Of a DNA stretch of 64,000 bases, positions 12,701 to 39,400 are shown piece by piece. The number at the start of each line of letters is the position of its first letter. Within the stretch, counting starts at the first letter, position 1. The position numbers and the translations under genes were made by a program. Where the stretch lies: the NCBI GenBank assembly GCA_018389105.1, contig JACATO010000039.1, positions 992,001 through 1,056,000 of the forward strand, in the 5' to 3' direction. A model generated the notes under the pieces. It did not search any database, was not told the origin of the DNA, and worked only from the letters and a program-made list of their open reading frames with translations. The DNA is from Nautilus pompilius (Eukaryota > Mollusca > Cephalopoda > Nautilida > Nautilidae).

Positions 12701-15700
12701 TTTGCTTGAAAGACAATATGAAGATTATCAATCCCAAATTGTTTTCAACACTGAAATCCAACAAAAATCTAATTTTAAAAAAGAAAAAAGTCATATTTAG
12801 AAGAAATGAAAATAAACAAACCTACAAAACCTAAACCTAGAAGCTTCTCAAGTCATTTTCAGTTGAGAACAAATTAGAAATAAATGAGCTGACTGAATAC
12901 TTTTATGAAACTAAAATTTTGAAATATCATCAGAAGAAGAAAGCTGATTATGAGTGAATTATACTAAATTATAGAAGAGCTGGATAACTTTCTACTTATA
13001 CAGAGCACCTGCTATTTCTTCAAAGCATTTATCAAGTGGCAATTTTTTAATGTATTGTGTTACATGTAACAACTACATGAGGTGCACCATTCCTCTATGT
13101 TCATCATTGTACATGATGCTCATAAAATTTTCAACTGTGAACCCTTTGTAGTTTCTTTACTTTTGAAAATTTCTAATGTCTCAATTAGAACAGTCTAGAA
13201 AGATGAGTTTTTACTAATCGCAAAGAAAACACCACCAAGATCCTTTGTTTCCTGAACCATTCATTTGCACACCTTCTAAACAGTATTTATTCCTAATGAA
13301 GTAAGAATATCAAGCCTGGACTATATAGTTTAGATGAGATGGAACCAAACAGTATGTAAAACAGATAACTACAGCCAAAGTGCACACATCTCATAAATTT
13401 AAAAAAAAGAAAAACATACTTCTTCGAACAACTTTCTGTCAGCCATCAGCCTCTTTGATGCAAGAGCTTTGATCACGTGATAGAGAGTCAACAAGACACG
13501 ATCTTGTAGCAAAGTATCCTCGCACCTGACCACCTGCAGTAGGGTAGGAATCAACTCTGGCCAGCTCCGTGGACAATCCATACGAGCAATCTTGGCAATG
13601 AGTACGGCAAGCTGGGTAGCTACCTGAAAACAATTCACACAGCAAGGGAGGAATGTGAATGGGGTAGGCTAAACTGAAACCACAAGTCTTTGTTTGGTTT
13701 TAAGGCTCTGGAATTAAACACAGCATTGCAGTTAAATGAATGTGGCAAGAAGTGTGTGGAAACGTTTTGTCAGAATGATTCTGATGTTGTTGGAACTGCA
13801 TGTTGTAAACATCCTGCTGATGCTAAAATTCCTTTTTTCCCTCCTGACATCTTCTAGTTAGTTTAAAGGCCAAGGTAACTAGACTATACATACAGCATTC
13901 ACCAAGTTCACTTAACTTGCAGCCATTATCATAGCATTTGCCAATCAAATCTTGAGAGTGGCAACACCACATTTCAAAAATTTTATCCTGAATTTTTTCC
14001 ATTTACCCTACTGTTCAAAACTGGATAATTAAATTTGAAAGACTTTTACTTATTTGAATATAAAAATATCATGCAAAAGTACACATGCCTTTTTAAGCTA
14101 AAATTTCATCAGTGAAAACAAGTTGTTGTACACTTCATATAAATTTAAAAATAGTTTAGTTGAAAATGTGCTTCCATCATGGTTCAGATACCAGAAAAAC
14201 AACAAAAAACAAACAGCATTTCTTACCTGAGGAACTGGTTCATTAAAGTTGGATATGAGTCGCTTTTTCAAGATATTTTTTTCCTCTTCAGCAATTGCAC
14301 TATAAGAAAAGCAAGCAACGTCACAAATGCATTGGGTTTTATTTACTTGCTGTAAAATGGTAATGCATGAACCATGACAGACAAACCTGTACTTGTGGGG
14401 GAGTTGTTTATTATCAATTCCTGAGGCAATAAGGAAACAATAACATAAGTATAAATATTTATGTAATGGCAAGAACCAGCCAGAGAATAATAATATTTAA
14501 AAAGTTACTTTCAATTTTACTTAATTTGGAGAAATATATATTTTATGTCTTACAATGCAAATAAATTTGATCTTATGAGACCACAGTACTTCAATGTAAT
14601 TCTCTTAATTTAATATTCTCTATACAAAAGCATTTGTCAAGCTGCCTGAGAATACTTTTGTTTGAAATGAGAAGAGGCAATTCATCATATAGAAAGATGT
14701 GTAGCTGTAGTTGATTATATTAAAGTACTGATGTGATTTACTTCCACATTGAAGTCTGAGGTAATAGAGAGAGAGAAGGCAATGAGAGGCACTTACTTTG
14801 GAGCTGATCGCCGCCAGTAACGGTCAATGCCATTCTTGAAGTACAAGACTGCCAACCATCTCACATTAATGTCAATCTCATGGTTGCAAAATATTGTCTG
14901 AAAAAAAAAATGATAATAGAATTTATTACTAAGGGGATGAGAATTGTTAGTCTTCTAAAACTATAGCATGTCTTCTGTTAGCCTCTCTCCAAGACAACCA
15001 GTTTTAAGAGACAGGTATCAGTATAAAATAATAATAAATCCACATATATACATACTGAGGGAGAGAGAATTATTTTTTTAAGTTAATAGTGGCAATCAAA
15101 GAATAAACAAATTATTTTTTCAAAACAGACACTAGAACATTATACTTTCTGCTAAAAGTTGTTCAGTAGCATCCAGCAATAAAAATGTCTAACTGGTTCA
15201 TGCCTGAAATAATAATTTATATATTGTAAATTTTTTAAAATAAGTTCAGGTTTCCACCTTGTCTTTCATCCAATCATGGCAAGAAAAAACTCAAGACTCA
15301 AATTAAAAAAAAAAAAGATAATCACAAACATTTTTTGAAAGTGCAAAGAAACACCCTCTCCTTTAGACAATTTCAGATGAATCACATTTTTTTCAAAAAG
15401 TTATTTTTGTATCAAGAACCCATGATTTTATTCAACTAATTAGATTTCAACATTTCAACCAAGAATACACTTTGCAGACACTCAAAATAAAATACTAACA
15501 ATTCTTTTGGTTTCAAAAAGCATAATAAAATTTTATTTATCACAGTCAATGTGGAAAAAGTAACACAACCATGGTCAATATTGGTACACAACCAGATCTC
15601 CTGCTAAAAGTTTCAGTGTCATTTCTCAGTTTAGGAGGTCAAATGTACACACATATATGCATAATGATTATCACTAAGACACCATGGCAATAACGCTTGC

Positions 15701-16198
15701 ACTTATCAGAACAGCGTCAATTTGTATTCACATATTCAACAAATGCTTGTGAAAAAATTGTTGTAAAACAAAACTTCCCAGATAACATTTATTATTAGCT
15801 TTATGTTGTTTTTAAAATTAAGTATCATATCCAGTTTTCCAAGGTTTGAGTTTCAAAACCTAAATCCAGGAGATAGCAGGTCAAAAACTTCCAGAAAGAA
15901 ACCTAATCATTACCAACTTAGTGGCACTAATATTAATTAGATGGTATCAGTTACCTTCTTTCAGTATTACGTTAAAAAACAGGCAGATTTGTATGTTTCT
16001 GGTAAAACCATTCCCTGATTGAACAATGTCGCTAACGATGTGCTGATGTTAACAACTCACCGACAAAATGCTGTAGAAGCCAGGCTTCGCCTCCCATTCT
16101 TTGAGCTGTGTCACAGCTGGTTTCAAAACGTCTGCATTTTGGTTACACGCCTTGGTCAGGGTTTCCAGCACAACGGGACCAGCAGTGGACAGATCCAT
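779..16198 (-). CDS. IPO11: Importin-11, 5' 15 coding exons (3' end off window)
   Basis: Importin-beta family nuclear import receptor; human IPO11 (about 975 aa) binds RanGTP and imports cargo such as ubiquitin-charged E2 enzymes. Exons on the minus strand: 16061-16198, 14797-14897, 14227-14299, 13420-13623, 11884-12013, 9079-9186, 8374-8444, 7494-7593, 6630-6722, 5669-5824, 5542-5582, 4604-4742, 2580-2685, 2269-2432, 779-819. All phases join without a frameshift to 555 codons. The start MDLSTAGPVVLETLTKAC and the motifs WLAVLYFKNGIDRYWRR, LIPTLLQVV, YHVIKALASKRLMADRK, LVSHYFLL, LTPVLLEMV and RRRIIWLIGQWIGVKL match IPO11. The importin-beta N-terminal domain lies in exons 1-3, with HEAT-like helices after it. 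Exon 5 has a weak donor (gtccta) and exon 12 an ambiguous one. Intron 14 is U12-type. The remaining C-terminal exons should lie left of position 1. Confidence 0.95.
820..2268 (-). other. U12-type AT-AC intron (IPO11 intron 14)
   Basis: The donor directly after exon base 2269 reads ATATCCTTTT on the minus strand (from 2268), which matches the U12 AT-AC 5' splice consensus. The acceptor ends in AC at 821-820. It is preceded by CCTTAAC (835-829), the U12 branch-site consensus, about 10 nt upstream. Joining at AT...AC makes an Ala codon split G/CT and gives TLRSAVDDFEF, collinear with human IPO11 TLKLTVDDFEF. No AG lies close enough upstream of the downstream exon to act as a U2 acceptor, and TAA blocks the frame just upstream. 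Confidence 0.88.
1750..1905 (-). repeat. SINE-like element, copy A
   Basis: Read on the minus strand, this contains a B-box-like GTTTGATTTC, then a GC-richer body, and ends in CATGTAGG followed by TTTTTTCCCACAT. The same order (GTTTGATTCC, then CATGTGGGTTTCCTCCCAT) occurs on the plus strand near 23.45-23.55 kb, so the two are probably copies of one tRNA-derived SINE family. The boundaries are approximate and no clean target-site duplication was found. Confidence 0.4.
2829..3859 (+). mobile_element. Degraded mariner transposon with TIRs and TA duplication
   Basis: The terminal inverted repeats match: GGTCGTTACAAAGGTTTTGT at the left (from 2829) and, on the minus strand, GGTTGTAACAAAAGTTTTGT at the right (ending 3859). 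TA flanks the element at 2827-2828 and 3860-3861. Inside is a mariner-type transposase read on the plus strand, broken by stops and frameshifts. Recognisable pieces are the N-terminal HTH region (about 3020-3290) and the C-terminal catalytic part (about 3490-3830), which includes the PAYSPDLSPTDYHLF signature. At 1,031 bp it is shorter than a typical 1.3 kb mariner, so it has internal deletions. It lies in IPO11 intron 12 and is inactive. Confidence 0.85.
9886..11460 (-). mobile_element. Decayed hAT transposon (ZBED/GTF2IRD2-like)
   Basis: Read on the minus strand, fragments of one transposase appear in order. A BED-finger-like N-terminus lies at about 11236-11418 (VCKEYTIRHHYEAH). The middle region at 10813-11037 contains AVDECTDIKVVAQLAVF. 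A following part at about 10200-10450 contains DITSHLNELNIQLQGRKKL. These match the hAT lineage that gave rise to vertebrate ZBED5, EPM2AIP1 and GTF2IRD2. The left end (about 9890-9935, ATGTCAAACTCATTAG) resembles the usual end of such elements. Frameshifts and stops break the reading frame. The right end is undefined. It sits in IPO11 intron 5. Confidence 0.7.
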
Positions 16199-17496
16199 GT
16201 CGAGCTGTAATGTATTATTACCTCGTGAAACGAAACTAGGATAGGTCGCCTTCTCATAAGAGCTTCACGCACGAACATCAGCAGCACCACCTTTAATGTT
16301 ATCGCCAGTTTGGAGATGTCGCCGCACGCACAGGTGTAAGAGGAAGGGGGGCTGAGGCATGGTGGCAGGAGGGAGGAGGAGGAGGAGGAGAAGGGGACCT
16401 GCCAACGGTGAGCGATCGATGCAGTTTGATCCGCGATCGATCCGGTGCTCAAAACACCTGAGCGGTTGGTGGGGGGGGGGGAGGTGAATTACTGTTGGTT
16501 CAGCTGCTGAACGACAACAATAATACAGAATACGATGCTTTCCGGAATCCAACCGTTGAAGCAAGCCCAGCTGCTGATGGAATGAGGTTTAAGGATAAGA
16601 AATGCGAGCTGAGGCGGGTGTCTAGACGTTGGAGTTAAAATATTCGACACCGATCCCTTACCACATGTACAGAGAGCCAGACGGCACCGATGCACACTTC
16701 CGGATGATTGGGGTAACCGGCAGCCGAGAGGGAATAACCACTATCCCAAAGCCTCTCACGAGATTGAAAATAAATAATTAAATAATCGAAAACGGTAGCG
16801 TTGACAAAGGGATTCCACTTTTCTTTTTTTTTTTTTTACTTTTGAAAAAAGAAAATATAAGTGCTCTTTACCACTGCATTAAAGGGCCCGTTACCTGTTT
16901 CCGCAGAAAAGGGCTAAAATTACTTTATTGAATTAATGTTTTTGTTTTGTCTTCTTCCGTCTAAAGGGTCTGTTAATTAAATACATTTTTTAAAAAAATC
17001 CCAATAATTTTAAACACCCCCCATCCAAAAATGCTATCGATATATTTAAATAAGTAATAAAAAAAAATAAAATACGATTTAAAAAAAAAAAAACTGGATT
17101 TTTAATTGTATTTTTTAGATGCAATTTCTAGCAGTGGTGTTTCGTGGACTGCGCGAGTTTGGTTCTATTTGGGGGGGGGGAGGAGCAAAACAATCATGGA
17201 AGAACTTCCGGTTTGGGGGAGCCACGGTGTCGTCTGGAACTAGAGACCGACCGCTATGAAGCCGCTGAAAGGCGTCCGTCGTTTTATAGATTTACTTTCA
17301 GAGTAAAAAAGAGGAGAACAACGACGACAGAATCCCGCAGACGGTAAAAGCGGGGGGGGGCTACAAAAAAGCGTGGTTTGTGGTCTGATGGCTTCGAGCA
17401 GCGTAACTAACCCCTTTGCTTCGTTTTGTTAAGATAGGGAACCACCCCTCCCCCACATCGGGACTGGAGGAGCCGCCGGGCTGCGGATGAGGAAGG
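16199..17496. promoter_or_regulatory. Head-to-head promoter region, IPO11 / SLC30A5
   Basis: The start codons of the two genes are 1.3 kb apart and point away from each other. Both flanks (about 16260-16740 and 17140-17660) are GC-richer than the surroundings, with CpGs and G-runs, and an AT-rich core (about 16750-17130) lies between. This fits a divergent housekeeping-type promoter without a clear TATA box. Transcription start sites cannot be placed from sequence alone. Confidence 0.6.

Positions 17497-17504
<8 letters not shown>
17388..17504 (+). promoter_or_regulatory. Two short upstream ORFs in the SLC30A5 leader
   Basis: If transcription starts upstream of 17388, the leader carries a 14-codon uORF (ATG 17388, TAA ending 17432). 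A second uORF of 5 codons (ATG 17487, TGA ending 17504) overlaps the main ATG at 17497 in another frame. Overlapping uORFs usually lower initiation at the main start. This is seen in sequence only; the true 5' end is unknown. Confidence 0.45.
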
Positions 17505-32669
<15,165 letters not shown>

Positions 32670-32830
32670 AAGTGGCACTATTTATACATAATATATATAT
32701 TCAGGTAAATAAATACTCTTCATACAGGTTTCTTGTTTGTTTTAGTTTGGAATGTTAGCATAAAAAGTGGACAGAACTTTGGTAAGTTTGGGAACATGCA
32801 GCTCTTCTGCTAACAAAATAAAGTCAAGAT
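32670..32830 (+). terminator. SLC30A5 3' UTR with polyadenylation signals
   Basis: AATAAA occurs at 32708-32713 and again at 32817-32822, 39 and 148 nt after the stop codon. Either could end the transcript. A longer 3' UTR cannot be excluded. Confidence 0.5.
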
Positions 32831-32899
32831 TGTTGTTCCACAGGCCCAACATGCAGTGCTCTTCACTCACCTGAATATCCTTTAACATTATTCCATTTG

Positions 32900-33940
32900 G
32901 TCAGAATATTTTTAGCAAATCTATCTTCATGTTGGCAAAGATTTTGACTTTCCAAATACATACCTGGCCTTTCCATGAAGGGTACAGAGGGGTAGCAAGT
33001 TTTAAAATGTATACAAATTCCCTTTGCCAAAAAATATGCATCTTGTTAGTTAAAGTTGTGTGCCAAGGAGTCTTTATCCACTTAAGGTACCTAACCAACT
33101 CAAATATAGTAGAATGTGCAACCATGTCTGGTGGATCTGTTTAATGTATTCACTATTCTATTATTGAAAAAATGCTTGCAAAAATCTATACTATGATTTC
33201 TTAAACAAATTAAACTATATTCCCTTTTTCTCTGAGAGCAAAACCATCACTTGTTTATTTCCTTTCGGAATTTTAAGTTTATTAAATCCCCACATGATAT
33301 GCAAATCTAGTTTTTAGTTTCATTGAACATTCAGAATAAATGACCTTTGATTCCCCAAATCATTAGTAAAACGTGCTCTCCAAACTGCCAACATCTTTAA
33401 AGAATGTATTGTGCACCTTAAATGTGCTCTAACTACCTCATGTGAATGGTTCTGTTCAGTAACCTTAAGATTCTATCTGCTCATACTACATATCCTATTA
33501 CTTGTTATATTTAATTGTTACATCAAGATTTTTCCCAACAGTATTCCTAATGAAACCACCATCCAAGCTACAGGCTTTTTTGTGATTATTGTGGCCATTA
33601 AACATTTTATGTAAATTATTTGGAGTTAACTAACATTAAAGTTAGTATTAATTAGCAGTATGATATAGTTTAACATCAACATCATCATCTGCAAATGTCT
33701 TAACCAACTCAATATCATTAAGAGAAATTAGGAACTGTTGGGGCAGTCCAATGATAATGACTATGAATGAAAATTTAGCACCATCTAGGATATGTTGCTG
33801 TGTATTTGACAAATAATCTAATTAGTCACAATAACAAGTTTCCATTAATACCTATGCCCTTAATTTTTAAATTAAATATTGATCTGGAACAAGGTCAAAG
33901 GTCTTACTAAGGTTCAAGTAAATGGAAAGTCACATTTAAC
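32900..33940 (-). mobile_element. Decayed LINE reverse transcriptase
   Basis: In minus-strand reading, 33660-33935 yields broken but recognisable RT pieces. LSKTFDLVPDQYL lies near 33900. Then come a LSNTQQHILDGAKFSF stretch and NDIELVKTFADDD near 33680-33722, which includes the FADD catalytic box. The order fits a CR1/L2/Jockey-type non-LTR element. Weak matches to the region after the RT core continue down to about 32900. Stops and shifts are frequent, so it is inactive. Confidence 0.6.
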
Positions 33941-35779
33941 TTGAGAACTATAAGACAAGAATGTCCCTTTTGAAATCCTTGCTATCTCAATACTTTTTTT
34001 GTTCTGCTTTGGTAATGTTATTAAGGCCTATAACAGTTTGCTTCATGAGATATTTACACACTGCTTCATCTATCTGTTGCAGCTATAAAGGATCCATTTC
34101 CTAAGAGCTAATTACAAATATTTAATGTATACTTATGGCTCCTATTAATAATATATGATGTGCCCACTAGAATTTTATATTAATGTATTTTTATTCTGGT
34201 TACAAAAGTACTGGATATATCTTGTAAATAAACAAATTTCATGTTTTAGACTAGTTGAAAAAAACGGGGACCTATGTTCAAAACTCTATTTTGTTAGGGT
34301 AGCACAGCCTTTTCTGTTTCATGTTTACTATTATTGTCACTTTTGTGTAAAGTAATTTAATTCAAGTTTTGTTTTCTATTACACACTATACTTTGCTGCT
34401 ATATTTTTACTACTGTTCCATGTATAAGTGTTTTTCAATTATTTAAAATATTTGGCCACAACTAGATACATACTGAGGCTTTAATATTTTAAAGAAATTT
34501 TTCTGTTTCTTGTGGCTATTATTACCAATTGAGTTTGGCAAATAGTATTTTGCCTGAAAGTTATGTATTTCAACTGATCTGCTTTCTGTTGTGTTGCTTA
34601 ACAGAACAACAAAATATGGTTTCTCTTTAACAACAGATCAAATCATTTATTTCTCTATTCTGCCGTATCAAACTATTTAGTCAGGGGGTTATGCTCCTAC
34701 AATAAAACCAATGTCACTTCTTCCAGATTTCATCTGATCTTTGACATAGCCTTCCTCTATTCCTTTTTCAATGCTACCTCTGCCACATTCGTGGTCTGCT
34801 TATCCTTTTATGCACTTGTATAAATGCCATGATATCTTAAAGTTCTTTCCTCTAGTATCAGTGTGCCTGAATTAATCAATCTGTTACAAGTGTGATCCTC
34901 ACGAACTAATGATTAATAAAGCAACTTCATGGAGCTGAAGAGCATTATATTGAACTAAAAGCGAAACTTTATATTTTCAAACAGTAGCCATTATGTACAT
35001 GTAAATAATTGAAGAGAAATGCCACACTACTCCAAAAGAGTGTGCTGCAAGAGTGATGACAAATTATAAAACAATGTATTCTTCAGACTCCTCTACCCAG
35101 AAAACTTAATAAGTACCTGAAGTATAATTGGTTTGATTTAAAAATAAAAAAAAAAATTTAGTTTATTCATATGTGAACTAATTTCTTTAAAATGTTAGTA
35201 TAGAGTTTATAGTAGTGGCTAATTATTACACCATCAATACTAGATAATTCTGATCCACAACTTGTCAGAAATTTCAAACATCGTAAGATCATTTTAGATG
35301 ATGGTGTGCGTACAAACCAGACTCTCCATCTCTAGACAGTAAAATGTGTTGTGAAAGGTTTTAAAATACCTCTGGCATAAAAATATAGTAACTATTCCAA
35401 ATATTCTATTTTTAAAGAATATAGGGCAGTTAATTTATAATATAAAAATCTAAGTTTTAAAACAAAATTTTTTGGTGAGGATAGCATTCTTCCTGGGAGA
35501 AGAACCTATCATTAGAAATACCTTAAGCACCACATGGGAATTATTAATATCAGCTGAATGCTTGCCTCTATTAAAAGTGAAAAATATTTGAAAATTCATT
35601 GATATTGAAATCCTAGAATGGGACTGTTTTAAAGAATTTTTGCATAATCAGCAAAATGTAGTGAAGATACTAGATTTTTTTTACATTAGTAATATATACA
35701 AGAAATAAAATCTCAGGGAAAAATTTAAACAACATTTCATTCTTTTAAAAAGATGCAAATGTAGATCATAATTAATTTG
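33941..35779. other. Non-coding intergenic DNA
   Basis: AT-rich sequence between SLC30A5 and the PAH-like gene. I see no exon with credible splice sites and no RNA gene. Part of it may be older LINE sequence too degraded to read. Confidence 0.5.
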
Positions 35780-35960
35780 GAGCTGTCAGGCTTCTGGAAT
35801 GATTTTATGATTTAGAGAATTAAATGCCATTCTATAATCAATAAAATAAACCTGATTTCATTCTTAGCCCAGTGGTATCTATCAATTATTTCCAGTAATG
35901 TACAACATGTCTGAGCATATTTGTGCAAAATGTTTTGAAGCAAAAATAGTACATATGCTA
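35780..35960 (-). mobile_element. LINE reverse transcriptase fragment
   Basis: Minus-strand reading gives VYFIDYRMAFNSLNHKII, matching the RT box usually seen as D-x-x-K/R-A-F-D-S-V-x-H. Upstream pieces are in other frames. It is short, isolated and decayed. Confidence 0.5.
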
Positions 35961-36364
35961 GGGCACTTGCTAGTGAAAGTTCTGGTATTGTGATGTCTGA
36001 GAAGTTTTACCAAATTATGCCACATTAGGTTTCTTCAGTTTCCAAGGCCAAATGTTAATTAAATGAATTTTCTGGATTTTCAATGATAGAAAAATAAATT
36101 TTGTAATGCTTTGTATTGTAAACTTAAAATGATTAGATTAGTTTTATTGTGAAGTTTTAAAAAATTCCTATGAAAGCAGCACTTAAAAACTATTTTTAAA
36201 ATGTATCTCATAAAAGAAATTTACTAGGAATGTGCAAATGATGCCCAGCCAGATATCATTATGGTGATGCCATTCCAGCCAGGCTTTATTTGAATGCCCC
36301 TAACATAATTGTGTAATATAGCCACAAAACAAAAACAAATAAAATATTAAATGCAAATGAACAA

Positions 36365-36370
36365 TTTATT
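36365..36370 (-). terminator. Polyadenylation signal for the PAH-like gene
   Basis: AATAAA on the minus strand, about 120 nt after the stop codon at 36491. It is a consensus hexamer, but no downstream element could be judged. Confidence 0.4.
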
Positions 36371-36490
36371 AACTTGTGCTAATTTAATTAAAAAAATATA
36401 CCAAAGAACATTTCTTCTAAGAAGCATACATTAACTTGCACAAGTTAAAACAAACAAATGCTAACTTTGGCTATGCAATATCAACTTATC

Positions 36491-39400
36491 TCAAACCTTT
36501 TTAATGTTTTTTCTTTCTCTCACTTTAGTCTTCAGTTTGCCAGCTGTGGTATTGGTTGGTAGAGATTCGTGTTGTGTGTTGCTTAGAGATTCTTTCTGAG
36601 ATTGGGCTGAATCCCGGCCATTGTCCCACTTGGACTTTTTGGGACTTGAGACATCTAAGTTTTTTTGTTTCTCACTTGCAGTAGTTTCTGTCTGTAATCC
36701 TCCATCTGAGCAACTGCCACCACTGCTGCTGCTGCTACTATCACTTAACTGCTTCCATGCTCCATGTTTTGGCTGGTTGGGAGAAAGCGAATTATTGTTG
36801 GCATATCTTAGTGATGGAAAGTTTGGTTTTTTACATGCAGACTTTGGTTTGATCATTATGACTTTCTGGTAAGTAGTTGGGATGTAACTTTTTGAATCTT
36901 TACTTTTAAGGACAGGATTCTTATCAAGGTTTTTTTCCAGATTTACTTTCACCTTGTTTTTGTCTAGTTCTCTCTGACATATCTGAACATCAGGAAAACG
37001 AGTCACATTCTGAAATGAAAAAGACTGGATGTTTTTTGTAATTATTGGTTGACTTTTTGAAGACTGTAGGAAATAAGTCAAAGGTACAAATGCAGCAGGA
37101 GTATTGGACAGAGACTCTGAACTGACTGTTGGCACATTTGGTGCTTTAGGAGTATCACTCATTGTCTGAGACAAAGCAACTTCTTGTTTAGAGCTGACCT
37201 CAATCTTCACTTTGTTTAAATCTTCATGCTTTTCATCTTGTTTGGAATTTTGCTGTTCTATTTTTGGTTTGAGAAAATTAGTTGGAGTGGTTGTTTTGGC
37301 ACATTCTCCTCCACACTGTTCAGGTGGACTAGGGATGCAGTAACCCACCTGCATAGGAGTTACTGGTATCAGTGTCATGGTGGACTTGTTATAGATTGTG
37401 TTGGTACTAACCAGTGGTGAGAGAATCTGGTATGTGCCTGCAGCTGTTGGCTTACACAGATTGCTAGTAGAATCCCAGGGCACAGCTGTTGGGGCTACCC
37501 ACATGGAAATGTTGCTATTACTGCTGGAAAAAGAAATATACATGTATATTGCCATCTAGGCAAAGATATGAATTCTAAAAACTAAATCTTTTCAACCTCT
37601 TTTATGATATTTTTTTTTGTTTCTGCCCAGGGAAGCTACTGAGCAAGCTTTTAAAAAATAAAGAGCTTACCTGAGTAATTCTTCAAGCTACAGTAGAAGT
37701 TTATTGTACATGAAGAAAATAAAACAAAGCATGTTACTGATATATCATCATTTCATCCAAGAGGAAGCAATCAAAGCAGTATGAAAACAAGAAGACAACA
37801 ATTAATGTAAAAGAATAAAATGAAGTTATTTTTTAAGAGAAAAAAATTATAATGGAGAATACAGACAAACTGTAATAAAATTATGTAGGTATTCAGATGA
37901 GTGCTGATCCTCAAAAAAAAATTCCATAATCATAGACAAATTGTAACAGTTCCAAACAAGCTACTACACTGTAAACAGGTGGTCTTAATCTCAATTTTAC
38001 TCTGAAAAATGAACATTAAGTTTTTTAGTGCTGCCAGGTCATCAAGCATTAGTACACTTGTCTGTCAATCTTCACCATGAAAAACTTGGTACTGCAAAGG
38101 TAGGTAATATATCACAATGTTAAAGCATGAGTGGATGGAATCAAAAATCAAAATAAAGTTCTACTTATCAATAGATAAGACCACAAAGCAGCACTGCAAA
38201 AGAAACAAGCCCAAAGTAATACTGTCCAGGAACTGGTGTGATTTTCTTGGGCAGCTTGTCAGTGTTTACAGTAGGTGAGAGTATTTTACTACTTAATGAA
38301 GTACAGAATTGTTTCCATACACTCTGTTTTAACCATGGGTATTCATATTTAATTACAATACTCCAGCAGCTCTTCAGGTTAGAAAATATTAAGATACACT
38401 ATGGTGGTGAGAAGACCCAGTCACTTAAAAAAGGTCTGAAAATGGGGTGCTTTCTAAATCACCTATACCTTGTTCCAAAACAATTGTTTACATCTTCATC
38501 TTTTCCAGTAGTTTTTGGCTTATATAGTGGTAAGAGTGACAAAAGATATCCAGTCACATCTGGATGGTCTGTCAACAAAAGCTGGACATATTTAATCACC
38601 TGTTACAATCAAAAAAAAAAAATTAATATTAGTTAGAAATGAAAATGAGTATAAAGCTACAAACATATTTACTTATTTTTCTTTTGACAGTTCTATTAAT
38701 TTCAAAATGACTGACCACATGCAGGTTTACATTATTCCGTTCATTTCTAACCCATTTTACTGATGTACTGAATTTGTCTGAAATCCTCTAGTATGGGTTT
38801 TCTCTACATACAATTTCTGAGCAAGTGAATTCTATGTAATAGACAGCTTGTATTTAGCTGCTCAGAATTAATTTGCATTATCCAAAACTGCATGCATTAA
38901 TCATTCTAATAATGAGCTTTTCATACTAAGTTAATTTAATAAAAGTTATATTTTAATCTGGACCAAGTAGCTAGATCTCTCTGGAAGTGTACAAGTTGAC
39001 ACCATTCAGACTTCTGCTCCAGCTTATCAGTTTTGACAAAACTTTCTTCTGGAAAAATGATTTTGAAGTTCTAAATAGGTGGACCATGCAGATACTGTGA
39101 CTTATGTTCATGCTAATCCTACAGTTGGGTTGGGTAAATAATTTGTCTAATGCAAATATTTATTGCATGTTCTGACATTTACTGGTATCAGTGCCAGTAC
39201 CTATACTTTCCCATTTTGAGGTGGTGGCCAAGGTCAAAGAATATTAAGTTTTTGTTTTCCTCAAGAAACATCCAAAATATCTTTTAGTCAAAGACAGGCT
39301 GCTTCAGAGATGGGTTTCAAGTTATCTAAAGTTGTGCCTTGTAAAAGGAATAATCCCAAAGGGATATTTCTTATGTAGTATTTTCTTAAAAGCACTAATT

